From Bacteroidales bacterium (GTDB taxonomy: Bacteria > Bacteroidota > Bacteroidia > Bacteroidales > P3): 64,000 nt of DNA. Shown here in pieces: positions 34,233 to 41,815 of the stretch. The notes beneath the pieces were generated by a model. The model saw only the letters and a program-made list of their open reading frames with translations. It did not search any database and had not been told where the DNA came from. The stretch lies in the NCBI GenBank assembly GCA_017960475.1, contig JAGCZH010000017.1:1-64000 (forward strand), read 5' to 3'. Position 1 is the stretch's first letter. Each line of letters begins with the position of its first letter. Made by a program: the position numbers and the translations under genes.

Positions 34233-35435
34233 ATGTCAACAGAAAAAAATAATTGGGGGGAAGGTGTTTTCGACTTGTTATCATGGTTTAGAATGGATCG
34301 AGTCCATGATGCGCGAGTTATGGTTGTTGGAAGCGGAGCCTTAGGCAATGAGGCTCTCAAGAATCTTGCCCTTTTTGGAATTGGTCATATTTATGTTGTA
34401 GACTTTGATACGATAGAGTATTCAAACCTTACAAGGTCGATTCTCTTTCGTGAAGAGGATGCAGATAAAGGCTATTATAAGGCAGATGTGGCAGCAGCAA
34501 GAGTGCGGGAAATAAATAAGAATGTCGAAATCCACCCTATCATAGGTCGTCTTGACGCCGAGGTCGGTTTGGGTCTTTACCGTAGTGTCGATGTTGTTTT
34601 GGGTTGTCTCGACAGCCAGATTGCCCGTATGCAGTTAAACCGTCAGTGCATACGTGCTGGAGTGCCGTGGGTTGATGGTGGCATTGACAATCTTGTTGGT
34701 ATGGCGAGGGTGTTCAAAAAAGGTGTCAATTGTTATGAATGTGAGCTTTCGGAATCCTCAAAGATTCAGATATACAATAAACTCTCATGTTCTGATGTTG
34801 CCAGACGCAATACAGAGCACGGACGTGTTCCAACTACTCCAGTTATCGCTTCCATCATTGGTGCTGTTCAGGTGCAAGAAGCCATGAAGCTGTTGCATGA
34901 GGGCTATGTAAAGGATGGAACTTTCACATCCTTATGTGGAAGATGGTTTAATTATGAAGGCTCGCATATGACTACGCGTGTATATAAATCAGCTGTTTGG
35001 TCAGACGACTGCATGGCCCATGAAGATTGGGAGCCTGTGATAGCAGTTGACAATCTCGGTGCAGGTATGACTGTGGCATCTGCGTTGCAATGTATCTCCG
35101 AAAAATTGGGTACAAGTAATGTTGAAATCAATCTTCGTAACACACGTTTTGTTGACAAGCTCGTTACCCGTGGTGATAATAAAGTTTTCAATGTAATGTG
35201 TCCAGAGTTTAGAGTAGCTGACTCAATTGATGCTGATAGAAGGCTATATACGCGTTTGAACTCAGACATCAACCAAAACGCCTTTGAAAATATAGACTCT
35301 ACATTCCCATATCAAGATTTGACCCTTAATCAGGTTGGTATTCCATATTGGGATGTATTGCAAGTTTCGACCGATAAGGGCATGTATTTCTTAGAAATGG
35401 CTGCCGATCGCAATTATTATGATTCTCGAATATGA
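34233..35435 (+). CDS. E1-like ubiquitin-activating enzyme with C-terminal ubiquitin-fold-like domain
   Basis: I use ATG 34233 rather than GTG 34176. Of 400 residues, the first 230 form a ThiF/E1 adenylation domain: Gly-Ser-Gly-Ala-Leu-Gly (33-38), Asp57, Asn65 and Arg68, Lys83, and Asp127 followed by Arg132. A Cys-x-x-Cys is at 167-170, but the second zinc pair of MoeB/ThiF is absent. Cys186, followed by Val-Pro-Thr-Thr-Pro-Val-Ile-Ala-Ser (199-207), is the best catalytic candidate. The last 150 residues end with Thr-Leu-Asn-Gln-Val-Gly-Ile-Pro near 363-371 and a closing strand, like the E2-binding ubiquitin-fold domain of eukaryotic E1s. Its stop overlaps tssG by four bases. Confidence 0.85.
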   Translation: MSTEKNNWGEGVFDLLSWFRMDRVHDARVMVVGSGALGNEALKNLALFGIGHIYVVDFDTIEYSNLTRSILFREEDADKGYYKADVAAARVREINKNVEIHPIIGRLDAEVGLGLYRSVDVVLGCLDSQIARMQLNRQCIRAGVPWVDGGIDNLVGMARVFKKGVNCYECELSESSKIQIYNKLSCSDVARRNTEHGRVPTTPVIASIIGAVQVQEAMKLLHEGYVKDGTFTSLCGRWFNYEGSHMTTRVYKSAVWSDDCMAHEDWEPVIAVDNLGAGMTVASALQCISEKLGTSNVEINLRNTRFVDKLVTRGDNKVFNVMCPEFRVADSIDADRRLYTRLNSDINQNAFENIDSTFPYQDLTLNQVGIPYWDVLQVSTDKGMYFLEMAADRNYYDSRI

Positions 35436-36220
35436 ATAAAAAGATGGACAATACTCTTGCCGAAATGCAGATTATCCAGTCGGGACAAGATATCCACGAT
35501 TATGTAGCGAGGTATAAAGGTTGTTTTTATCGTGGTTATAATGCTGATTTGATAAAAATCAATAGGGTCGAAAAAGCGATAGAGCTTTCTCGTGATGGAA
35601 TCATGCGTAATTTGCCAGAGTCATTGTTCTTCAATGAACAGTATTTGCGAGATTCATCGGATGAAGAGGTTCTAAAAGAACGCGAATCAGAGTTAGAAGT
35701 GCAGAGGGAACAATTATCGGTCTTCTTTGAGGCATTCGATACCATTTTAGAACGTGGGCTTTTAGAACTTCATAAATGTGTGGATTCTATTGAGTGTGGA
35801 AAAGAAGAGTTTGTGCTGAAAGAAATGTATGATATTGACATTCATCGTTTTCACAATCCGTATGTGTGTAAATTGGCACGTTTGTTACTTGATGGAGACA
35901 GATTGAAAGGCAATATACATCTCATACCTTTCTTTGTAAAGTCAATTCTTGATGAGAACATTTCGTGCCGACGAGTTTCCCGTGTGGTAGATGAATTGAA
36001 ATCAATATATTACATAGAACCTCAATTCGTTATTTATATTGAAGGTCTATCCACTGAAGAATATAGGCAGCGTATGGATGAGTACGACGAATTCTTCTGG
36101 TACCTCGAACAGTGGTTTATGCCGTTTGATTGTGAAGTGGATTACTGTATCAAGGATATTAATCAGACTTTCGTTCTTGGACATCAGATGACTCTTGATT
36201 ATAATGTTCGTTTTCAATAA
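35432..36220 (+). CDS. tssG: T6SS baseplate protein TssG, subtype-iii-like
   Basis: A 262-residue cytoplasmic protein. The ATG overlaps the E1 stop (ATGA). The first half is helical and charged; the second half has Leu-Ile-Pro-Phe-Phe-Val-Lys-Ser-Ile-Leu, and the last 60 residues are beta-rich, ending Leu-Gly-His-Gln-Met-Thr-Leu-Asp-Tyr-Asn-Val-Arg, which resembles the C-terminal part of TssG. Position next to tssK, tssE and tssF supports this. Sequence similarity alone is weak. Confidence 0.6.
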   Translation: MNKKMDNTLAEMQIIQSGQDIHDYVARYKGCFYRGYNADLIKINRVEKAIELSRDGIMRNLPESLFFNEQYLRDSSDEEVLKERESELEVQREQLSVFFEAFDTILERGLLELHKCVDSIECGKEEFVLKEMYDIDIHRFHNPYVCKLARLLLDGDRLKGNIHLIPFFVKSILDENISCRRVSRVVDELKSIYYIEPQFVIYIEGLSTEEYRQRMDEYDEFFWYLEQWFMPFDCEVDYCIKDINQTFVLGHQMTLDYNVRFQ

Positions 36221-36234
36221 AACATTTAGCTATC

Positions 36235-37116
36235 ATGCCTTTTTTTAGGAAAATAAAATGGCGTCGGGGTATGGAAATAACCCCTGCCACATTTGAAGCA
36301 GTTGACAGATACAATGAATCATTGGCATCCATTTCTCGAAGAATGTCAATTATGAGATGTCATGGTCTTTTACATGATTCGCCCATCAATTTTCCGATAA
36401 CAGTTATTGACGGCAATATTTCGGTTCAGGTTTATTCTTTGGAGGCGGTATCGCGATCGGGCATACTCTTCCAGATATCAGGTGAATCAATATCACTCAA
36501 ACAGCCTCACGCAAGTGGACGAGAATGCTATGTCGTAGTCCATACGGATGGTGAAATAGAACAGGAGGTAAACGATGTTCCCTATGCAAAGCCGCGATTC
36601 TTGTATGACTATAGCCGTCTTGATGATATTGGTCCAGATAGCATTCCTATTGCTAAGCTTATTCTACTTAACGACACATGGAATGTTCAGGAGCTCTATA
36701 TTCCGCCTTGTATGACTGTAGGGTCACATCCTGAGCTTCTTAAGATTGTCAATAATAGTAAGGCACTCTTGGATTCTATATTGTCAAAATATGTTGATAA
36801 GATAGATTCGGCAAGATTGTTACAAATAAGGATGCTGAGTGTTGAGCTTGATACATATAATGGGTACGAAACGCCCAAAGAGTTGTATGTCTTGTTGAGA
36901 AAAATTGTTGTTGCAATAGATACTTCCATCAATTCTGGTATCAGTATGCCAGAAATTCCAGCCTTTAATAACGACGATATTCTACTTTCCATATCGATTA
37001 TTACCGATTATCTTGAGACAATTGATACTTCTGCCATCATACATGAAGTTAGGCCCGAACAGAAACGTCAAGTTCCAAAGTATGAGGGAGCAGTTTATGA
37101 TGCTGAAACTCGATGA
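36235..37116 (+). CDS. tssK: T6SS baseplate protein TssK
   Basis: TssK links the T6SS baseplate to the membrane complex. The 293-residue protein begins with the family signature Lys-Ile-Lys-Trp-Arg-Arg-Gly-Met-Glu-Ile-Thr-Pro-Ala-Thr-Phe (residues 7-21), equivalent to the W-x-x-G-M-x-x-x-P-x-x-F of TssK, followed by a beta-rich shell domain and a helical middle part. It is shorter than proteobacterial TssK (about 440 residues), in particular at the C-terminal neck and head that contact the membrane complex, in line with a different membrane complex here. Confidence 0.78.
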   Translation: MPFFRKIKWRRGMEITPATFEAVDRYNESLASISRRMSIMRCHGLLHDSPINFPITVIDGNISVQVYSLEAVSRSGILFQISGESISLKQPHASGRECYVVVHTDGEIEQEVNDVPYAKPRFLYDYSRLDDIGPDSIPIAKLILLNDTWNVQELYIPPCMTVGSHPELLKIVNNSKALLDSILSKYVDKIDSARLLQIRMLSVELDTYNGYETPKELYVLLRKIVVAIDTSINSGISMPEIPAFNNDDILLSISIITDYLETIDTSAIIHEVRPEQKRQVPKYEGAVYDAETR

Positions 37117-37131
37117 TTAATTGAATATATT

Positions 37132-37569
37132 ATGTATTATACTTCCTTACCGCTAAAAATAGAAAAAGGGAAAGGTTTTTGTCGACAGTTGAGTGTGACT
37201 GATTCCATAAAGGCCTTCATTGACATTATCGTCAGTACACCTGTAGGCATTTTTTCCGCTGATCCTGATTTTGGGTTCGTTTTCAGAAATTTTAGATTTC
37301 AAAATTTCAATGAGGAGAAGGGTGTTCTATATTCTGTTGAGCCAGATAAAGAAGTCTCAGAATTTTATAAGTATAAGATACAAGGACAGGGTGTTAATTT
37401 CAATACATTTGCCCATGAGCTGAAGATTAGCATTGAAAAATATGAACCTCGTCTTAGAGATGTAAAAGTGAGCATGGAATACTCATCTGTCAACAGGGTG
37501 ATTGACATTATTGTTACGGGGAAAGCTTCCGATGATTTTGAACATAAGATTAATATACATGTTTGGTAA
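37132..37569 (+). CDS. tssE: T6SS baseplate wedge protein TssE (gp25-like)
   Basis: A 145-residue gp25-fold protein. The core features are a Ser-Ile-Lys-Ala-Phe-Ile-Asp-Ile-Ile-Val-Ser-Thr-Pro-Val-Gly helix-turn (residues 25-39), the Asp-Pro-Asp-Phe-Gly-Phe motif (45-50) and the hallmark Tyr-Glu-Pro-Arg-Leu (105-109) near the C-terminus, part of the sheath-initiating strand. It lies 15 bases after tssK and two bases before tssF. Confidence 0.92.
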   Translation: MYYTSLPLKIEKGKGFCRQLSVTDSIKAFIDIIVSTPVGIFSADPDFGFVFRNFRFQNFNEEKGVLYSVEPDKEVSEFYKYKIQGQGVNFNTFAHELKISIEKYEPRLRDVKVSMEYSSVNRVIDIIVTGKASDDFEHKINIHVW

Positions 37570-37571
37570 TT

Positions 37572-39278
37572 ATGGCAAATAAAAAAACAACTGAGGAATT
37601 AATCAAAGAGGCTGTTGCGGTGTGGCATAATGAAGGTATGGACAGCACAGACAGCGATAGTCCTCTTTATAATTTACACGATGACCCTATTTCGAAATTG
37701 ATAATTGGGGCTGTCAATCATCAATCGAATTCAATATTTGATGATATAGCGACATTCCGTGATGATTTGGCAGAGGAATGTTTAGATTTGGCTTCACCTG
37801 TTTATCTTTTTTCTCCCATACCGTCAATAGGGATGCTTCAGACGGCAAAAGGACATTCCATTGGATTGAACAATAATGAAAAAACAAAGCTTGATGGAAA
37901 TATGTCATTCGTTATCACCAAAGATGTTGGTACAAAAAGGTTGACATTTCCATTTATGCCATTACTTTCAATAGTAGTAATGGACCTTTCAGTACGTTCA
38001 GTCACTAAAGTGAGTCGAAATAGGTGGCGGATGGAAATTGAAGACATGGAAGGTGTAAAGGACTTGCAAGGTCTCTCATTCTTTTTGCCAAATATTGAAC
38101 ATGTTACAGCAAGTAATTATATACATCGCAGAGCCGATGAATATGACGACAAGATAAAGTTGTATGTCGATGATTACCAATTGCCAGTTTGTAATATTTC
38201 TGATTTTGACAAACTTCCTTTTGTCCAACAATTTGGGCGTGGAATGGTTTATTCGAAAAACACTTTGCAATGCAATGTTTTGCAAAATATCCAGGATACC
38301 TTTTGTTGCCATGTTAACAATTATTGTATTATCGACCGAATAAATGAAGATATAGACATTCCTCGGCGAGACGGGTGTATACTGATAGATATAGAACTGC
38401 CATTAGTTGATGACGATATTGATATTCAACCGAAAGATGTTCTATTGAATTGTGTGCCTATAATCAATGTTGACCAACATACAATAAATCTCACACAATA
38501 TAATCCGATACAACCGGTAGAAGTAGACAATGGCTTTTTCCTAACGAATCTAGCTGTTGACGACTCGTGCAATGGAGATACGGTTGCTTTGCGTCGAGTT
38601 GCCACAAGTCGTATGTCTCCAGAGCTGTGGATTGAAAGGATGGGGAAGCTCCTTGATTATTATAATTCCCAGCATATTGTCATGGAACATCTGTTGGATG
38701 AAAAAATGACCAAGTCATTGCCCCAATTCATTGCTTTATTAAAACAGAGCATTCCAAATCAAAAAAAACAAGATGAGGGCCTTTATCTTGTGTTGAAAAA
38801 TAAAATGTTGTCGTCTGTTTCTGTGCCATGGCTTTCCACTTCAGGCGAGATGGCTAATGATTTTGGAATAGATTCTAAGCTACAATGTACGTCGGCAGAA
38901 TTGGATTCAGATAGGACAAAGCTAGTTACAAAAACAGTAGGCGGTAGAAACCCAATGACAGATGCTACAAAGCGACAGAGAGCAGTGCAATATTATCAGA
39001 TATCTCGAGACAGAATAATTTCAAAATCTGATATTGTCGCTTTTTGTCGTTACAAACTCTCAAACATGTTCTCTGTCGCATCATCCAATATTGAAGAAAT
39101 CCGTATTTATAATATTGTGCGCAATTCATTAGAGGGTTTTTATGAGAGAATTCTCGTTGTTGATATAAAAGTTTGTAAAGGTTGTGTAGATCCAATTTAC
39201 GTATCCTATGCTCTCGAGCGCATGATTAGGTATAGAACATCATCATTAACACCGGTGAGAGTTGTTATTAACGACTAA
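37572..39278 (+). CDS. tssF: T6SS baseplate wedge protein TssF
   Basis: I use ATG 37572, two bases after the tssE stop, rather than a TTG further upstream. The 568-residue protein starts like TssF: Asp-Pro-Ile-Ser-Lys-Leu-Ile-Ile-Gly-Ala-Val-Asn-His-Gln (about 39-52), then a helix of acidic residues and Leu-Phe-Ser-Pro-Ile-Pro-Ser-Ile-Gly-Met-Leu-Gln, matching the L-x-P-x-x-x-x-P-x-P-S element. The rest is beta-rich. Length is close to other TssF proteins. Two copies pair with one TssG in known wedges. Confidence 0.82.
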   Translation: MANKKTTEELIKEAVAVWHNEGMDSTDSDSPLYNLHDDPISKLIIGAVNHQSNSIFDDIATFRDDLAEECLDLASPVYLFSPIPSIGMLQTAKGHSIGLNNNEKTKLDGNMSFVITKDVGTKRLTFPFMPLLSIVVMDLSVRSVTKVSRNRWRMEIEDMEGVKDLQGLSFFLPNIEHVTASNYIHRRADEYDDKIKLYVDDYQLPVCNISDFDKLPFVQQFGRGMVYSKNTLQCNVLQNIQDTFCCHVNNYCIIDRINEDIDIPRRDGCILIDIELPLVDDDIDIQPKDVLLNCVPIINVDQHTINLTQYNPIQPVEVDNGFFLTNLAVDDSCNGDTVALRRVATSRMSPELWIERMGKLLDYYNSQHIVMEHLLDEKMTKSLPQFIALLKQSIPNQKKQDEGLYLVLKNKMLSSVSVPWLSTSGEMANDFGIDSKLQCTSAELDSDRTKLVTKTVGGRNPMTDATKRQRAVQYYQISRDRIISKSDIVAFCRYKLSNMFSVASSNIEEIRIYNIVRNSLEGFYERILVVDIKVCKGCVDPIYVSYALERMIRYRTSSLTPVRVVIND

Positions 39279-39289
39279 TTATACTTAAA

Positions 39290-39823
39290 ATGAAAGCATT
39301 CCATAATAATATTATCAAATTACTAAAAACCTTATTTCTTGCGGCTTTTATACCCACTTTGCAACCATATGTACAAGCCCAAGAAGAAATGGACAGCCTT
39401 GATTGCGTTTTTACCGTCGATCGTATGATTCGTTTCGCTGAACGTTTTCAAGGAGTTCCATATGTTTGGGCTGCAAATGGACCAGACAGCTTTGATTGTT
39501 CCGGTTTTGTACATTATGTATATACTCATGCAGGATTCAAAGTCAAACGAAATTCTAAGCAATTGTCCATGGAAGGCAGGGAGATTTCAATTGTAGAAGT
39601 CAAAAAAGGGGATTTGATTTTCTTTGCATCAGGTGAACCTCCTGAGAGAGATATTACTCATGTAGGGATTGCAATTTCCAACTACGATCCTAAAACATGT
39701 AGTTTCCAATTTATACATGCAAATAAAAGGGATAATTGCGTTGCCATTAGCAACTATAACGAACGTCGTTTCCGTAATACACATGGTGGTGCCCGTCGTG
39801 TAATACCATGTCTTGACAATTGA
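39290..39823 (+). CDS. NlpC/P60 cell-wall peptidase
   Basis: A 177-residue secreted cysteine peptidase with a signal peptide (1-30, ending Val-Gln-Ala). The catalytic domain has Cys70 in Asp-Cys-Ser-Gly-Phe, His124 in Thr-His-Val-Gly-Ile, and a third polar residue His143, with Gly-Asp-Leu-Ile-Phe-Phe between. Such enzymes cut peptidoglycan stem peptides. It lies 11 bases after tssF and ends the cluster, so it likely opens the producer's own wall for T6SS assembly; a Sec-exported form argues against it being the fired toxin. Confidence 0.88.
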   Translation: MKAFHNNIIKLLKTLFLAAFIPTLQPYVQAQEEMDSLDCVFTVDRMIRFAERFQGVPYVWAANGPDSFDCSGFVHYVYTHAGFKVKRNSKQLSMEGREISIVEVKKGDLIFFASGEPPERDITHVGIAISNYDPKTCSFQFIHANKRDNCVAISNYNERRFRNTHGGARRVIPCLDN

Positions 39824-40076
39824 TTATTGCTGTATTATATAGGTGTTGAATACATGTCTTTATGCTAATGATATTGTTAATGGACCTATTAATATGACAA
39901 AAGCTATTATTAAGGTATTGTTTAGCATAATCCATCCATAATCCTTTGTTTTGTTCGACTAAATGATAGGCGTATATAATTAAGGTTATAGTAATAAATG
40001 GGTGTTCTGGTGATTAGCACAAAGTCCTTCTGAAACAATTGCCACATATAGAAATTGTCAACAAATTACAATAATA
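39824..40076. other. Non-coding AT-rich stretch at the end of the T6SS cluster
   Basis: No gene-like open frame, tRNA or insertion-sequence remnant is visible. This is where the base composition returns to that of the flanking chromosome. It and the following hairpin separate convergent transcripts. Confidence 0.5.
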
Positions 40077-40131
40077 AACCCTCTTAATCTGGTTCGTAGG
40101 GTTACAGCCTACGGCAGCATTAAGAGGGTTT
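40077..40131 (-). terminator. Long hairpin terminator between convergent genes
   Basis: AACCCTCTTAAT (40077-40088) pairs with ATTAAGAGGGTT (40119-40130), and an inner CGTAGG (40095-40100) pairs with CCTACG (40108-40113). It lies 23 bases beyond the stop of the C10 peptidase on the minus strand and could also stop transcripts from the T6SS side. Confidence 0.75.
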
Positions 40132-40153
40132 GAATATTGTGATACTGTTGTCT

Positions 40154-41695
40154 TTATCGAACGATGAATTTTTTGCTATAGCCTTGCATACGGCAGAAAT
40201 AGACACCAGGACAAAGGTCGCTCACAGAGATGCTTACCATGTTGGACACAGGAGACACTGTGGTTTGCTTGACAATACGTCCTGTGGCATCGAAAATCTG
40301 TAATGTCTGGTTGCTGTTGCCGCTAATATTGAGAGAGACAGTAATCTGTTCATTTGCAGGGTTGGGGTATATCTCCGCTGAGAAGGGGTTGTCGACGGGT
40401 CTGATGGCTACCTGGGTGGTGATGCTGTCGACAGGAGGAGTGATACCTATTACAGCGCGGTGAGAATCGCGGAAGTTGTAAGTTGAGAGGGAGCCACTTT
40501 TGGGGATAAGTTTGGATAGGTATACGTTGCACCAGCAGTCGCCTGAGCCACCCCAACCCCAGTTGAAGTGCATGGTTTTGGTGTTTGGGTTCCATCCGTC
40601 GCATACAAAGGCATGACCAGCATGGACAGAGCCGTCGTCATCAGGAGAGTGTCCAGCATAATAAACGGGACGGCCTTTCAAAATATGGTATTTGATATCG
40701 TTGACCCAGTTGGTGTCCTTTTCGTTGGATACGGCATCTTCAAGACCATTGCTCAGAGTGTTTCTGTATCTAGCATCGTCACGGCTAATAAAAGTCATGC
40801 TGTCTTTTACATATTTGAAATACATGCGAAGAGCTTTAGGAACCTCTGTTGATTGGGTTCCGCTGCCGTCAACGCCGTAATCCATTTTTACAGAGACGCC
40901 GCAATGGTAGCTGAGCAATGCGACGGCGTCAATTTGACTTTGAGGCGAGCTGGAGCTAATGCTGTTGGGCATATTATCGTAGTCGTAGTAGGTTTGAGCA
41001 TAGTTGGCTGACAATATTGTGCCGTTGTTCCAGTTGTAGGCGCTTTCGCTTTTGCCTACATAGGGGAATTTCCAATATCGAAGAATTTGAGCCATAGCTG
41101 TTGCAACGCAACCTGTGTAGCAACGGCCGTGAGTTTCGGAGGGGCCGCCGGACATTTGAGGGCACTGGGCATTGTAGGGCCAGGGCTGATTCCAAGTGGT
41201 GGTGAGTAGGCGTACGATTTCATCATCCTTGGTTCCGGCATGGGGGATACGCTCTTCTTCGAGCACTCTCCATTGCTCGGCGCTCTCTTTCGAGGCTGTG
41301 AGCTCATTATTCTGGGCGTAAACAATATCTGCGGCCTCGCCGTTAAGCCACCACATCATATTGGGAGGGATATTGTTGGGGTCGAATGCACCATCGGTGC
41401 TATAGGCAACGATGGGAGTCACGCAGTCGCTACCAGCGACGATGACAAAGCCACGTTTGTCGGCGGTGTTGAACACATATAAGGCTGGAATATGATTGAC
41501 CATGTTCTGCAGAGTGTAGACTTGGTCAAGATTATCGGAGGAGATGTCTTTGCTGCCAAATTGTGTAGCCATAAAATAGGCACCTACCTGGCGTGCTTTT
41601 CTTGCGTCAATATTGTCCGCATCGGTTTTATTGACAGGTGCTATAACGCTAATGCATAGTGTTATAGCCAATGATAACTTATTTATGAATTTCAT
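40154..41695 (-). CDS. Secreted C10-family cysteine peptidase with T9SS sorting domain
   Basis: A streptopain-like (SpeB) peptidase. I prefer the start at 41695 (513 residues), which gives a clean signal peptide and a reasonable leader from the promoter at 41730-41737; 41713 is also possible. A propeptide of Spi type (about residues 30-140) precedes the mature enzyme. The catalytic Cys lies in Thr-Gly-Cys-Val-Ala-Thr-Ala-Met-Ala-Gln (Cys196), and the His is in Ala-Gly-His-Ala-Phe-Val (His361), followed by Phe-Asn-Trp-Gly-Trp-Gly-Gly. The C-terminal 80 residues are a type A T9SS sorting domain starting Tyr-Pro-Asn-Pro-Ala. It is exported to the cell surface or medium. Confidence 0.92.
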   Translation of the reverse strand: MKFINKLSLAITLCISVIAPVNKTDADNIDARKARQVGAYFMATQFGSKDISSDNLDQVYTLQNMVNHIPALYVFNTADKRGFVIVAGSDCVTPIVAYSTDGAFDPNNIPPNMMWWLNGEAADIVYAQNNELTASKESAEQWRVLEEERIPHAGTKDDEIVRLLTTTWNQPWPYNAQCPQMSGGPSETHGRCYTGCVATAMAQILRYWKFPYVGKSESAYNWNNGTILSANYAQTYYDYDNMPNSISSSSPQSQIDAVALLSYHCGVSVKMDYGVDGSGTQSTEVPKALRMYFKYVKDSMTFISRDDARYRNTLSNGLEDAVSNEKDTNWVNDIKYHILKGRPVYYAGHSPDDDGSVHAGHAFVCDGWNPNTKTMHFNWGWGGSGDCWCNVYLSKLIPKSGSLSTYNFRDSHRAVIGITPPVDSITTQVAIRPVDNPFSAEIYPNPANEQITVSLNISGNSNQTLQIFDATGRIVKQTTVSPVSNMVSISVSDLCPGVYFCRMQGYSKKFIVR

Positions 41696-41729
41696 TTTTT
41701 TGATATTTTTCAATTGGTTATTTAGACTG

Positions 41730-41737
41730 CAAAAATA
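41730..41737 (-). promoter_or_regulatory. Candidate promoter (-7 box) of the C10 peptidase
   Basis: On the minus strand this reads TATTTTTG, matching TAnnTTTG, about 35 bases before the preferred start codon. The -33 box is not recognisable. Confidence 0.5.
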
Positions 41738-41815
41738 CGTTTTTTTTTGCTATTCTGTGGCTGTGGTTCTCAAATTAAGTTTTTTTATTATTTGTTAAAC
41801 GGCGTTGAGGAAAGC

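Noticed and set aside
34233-35435. E1 gene considered as MoeB/ThiF for molybdopterin or thiamine synthesis
   Set aside because: No moa or thi genes nearby, only one clear zinc Cys pair, and a ubiquitin-fold-like C-terminal domain; the E2, JAMM and modifier genes in the same cluster favour a conjugation role.
8195-39823. Cluster considered as an extracellular contractile injection system (phage-tail-like particle)
   Set aside because: Presence of TssK, TssF, TssE, Hcp, VgrG, a ClpV-type TssH and several envelope proteins fits a membrane-bound T6SS; no tape-measure or tail-fibre genes were seen.
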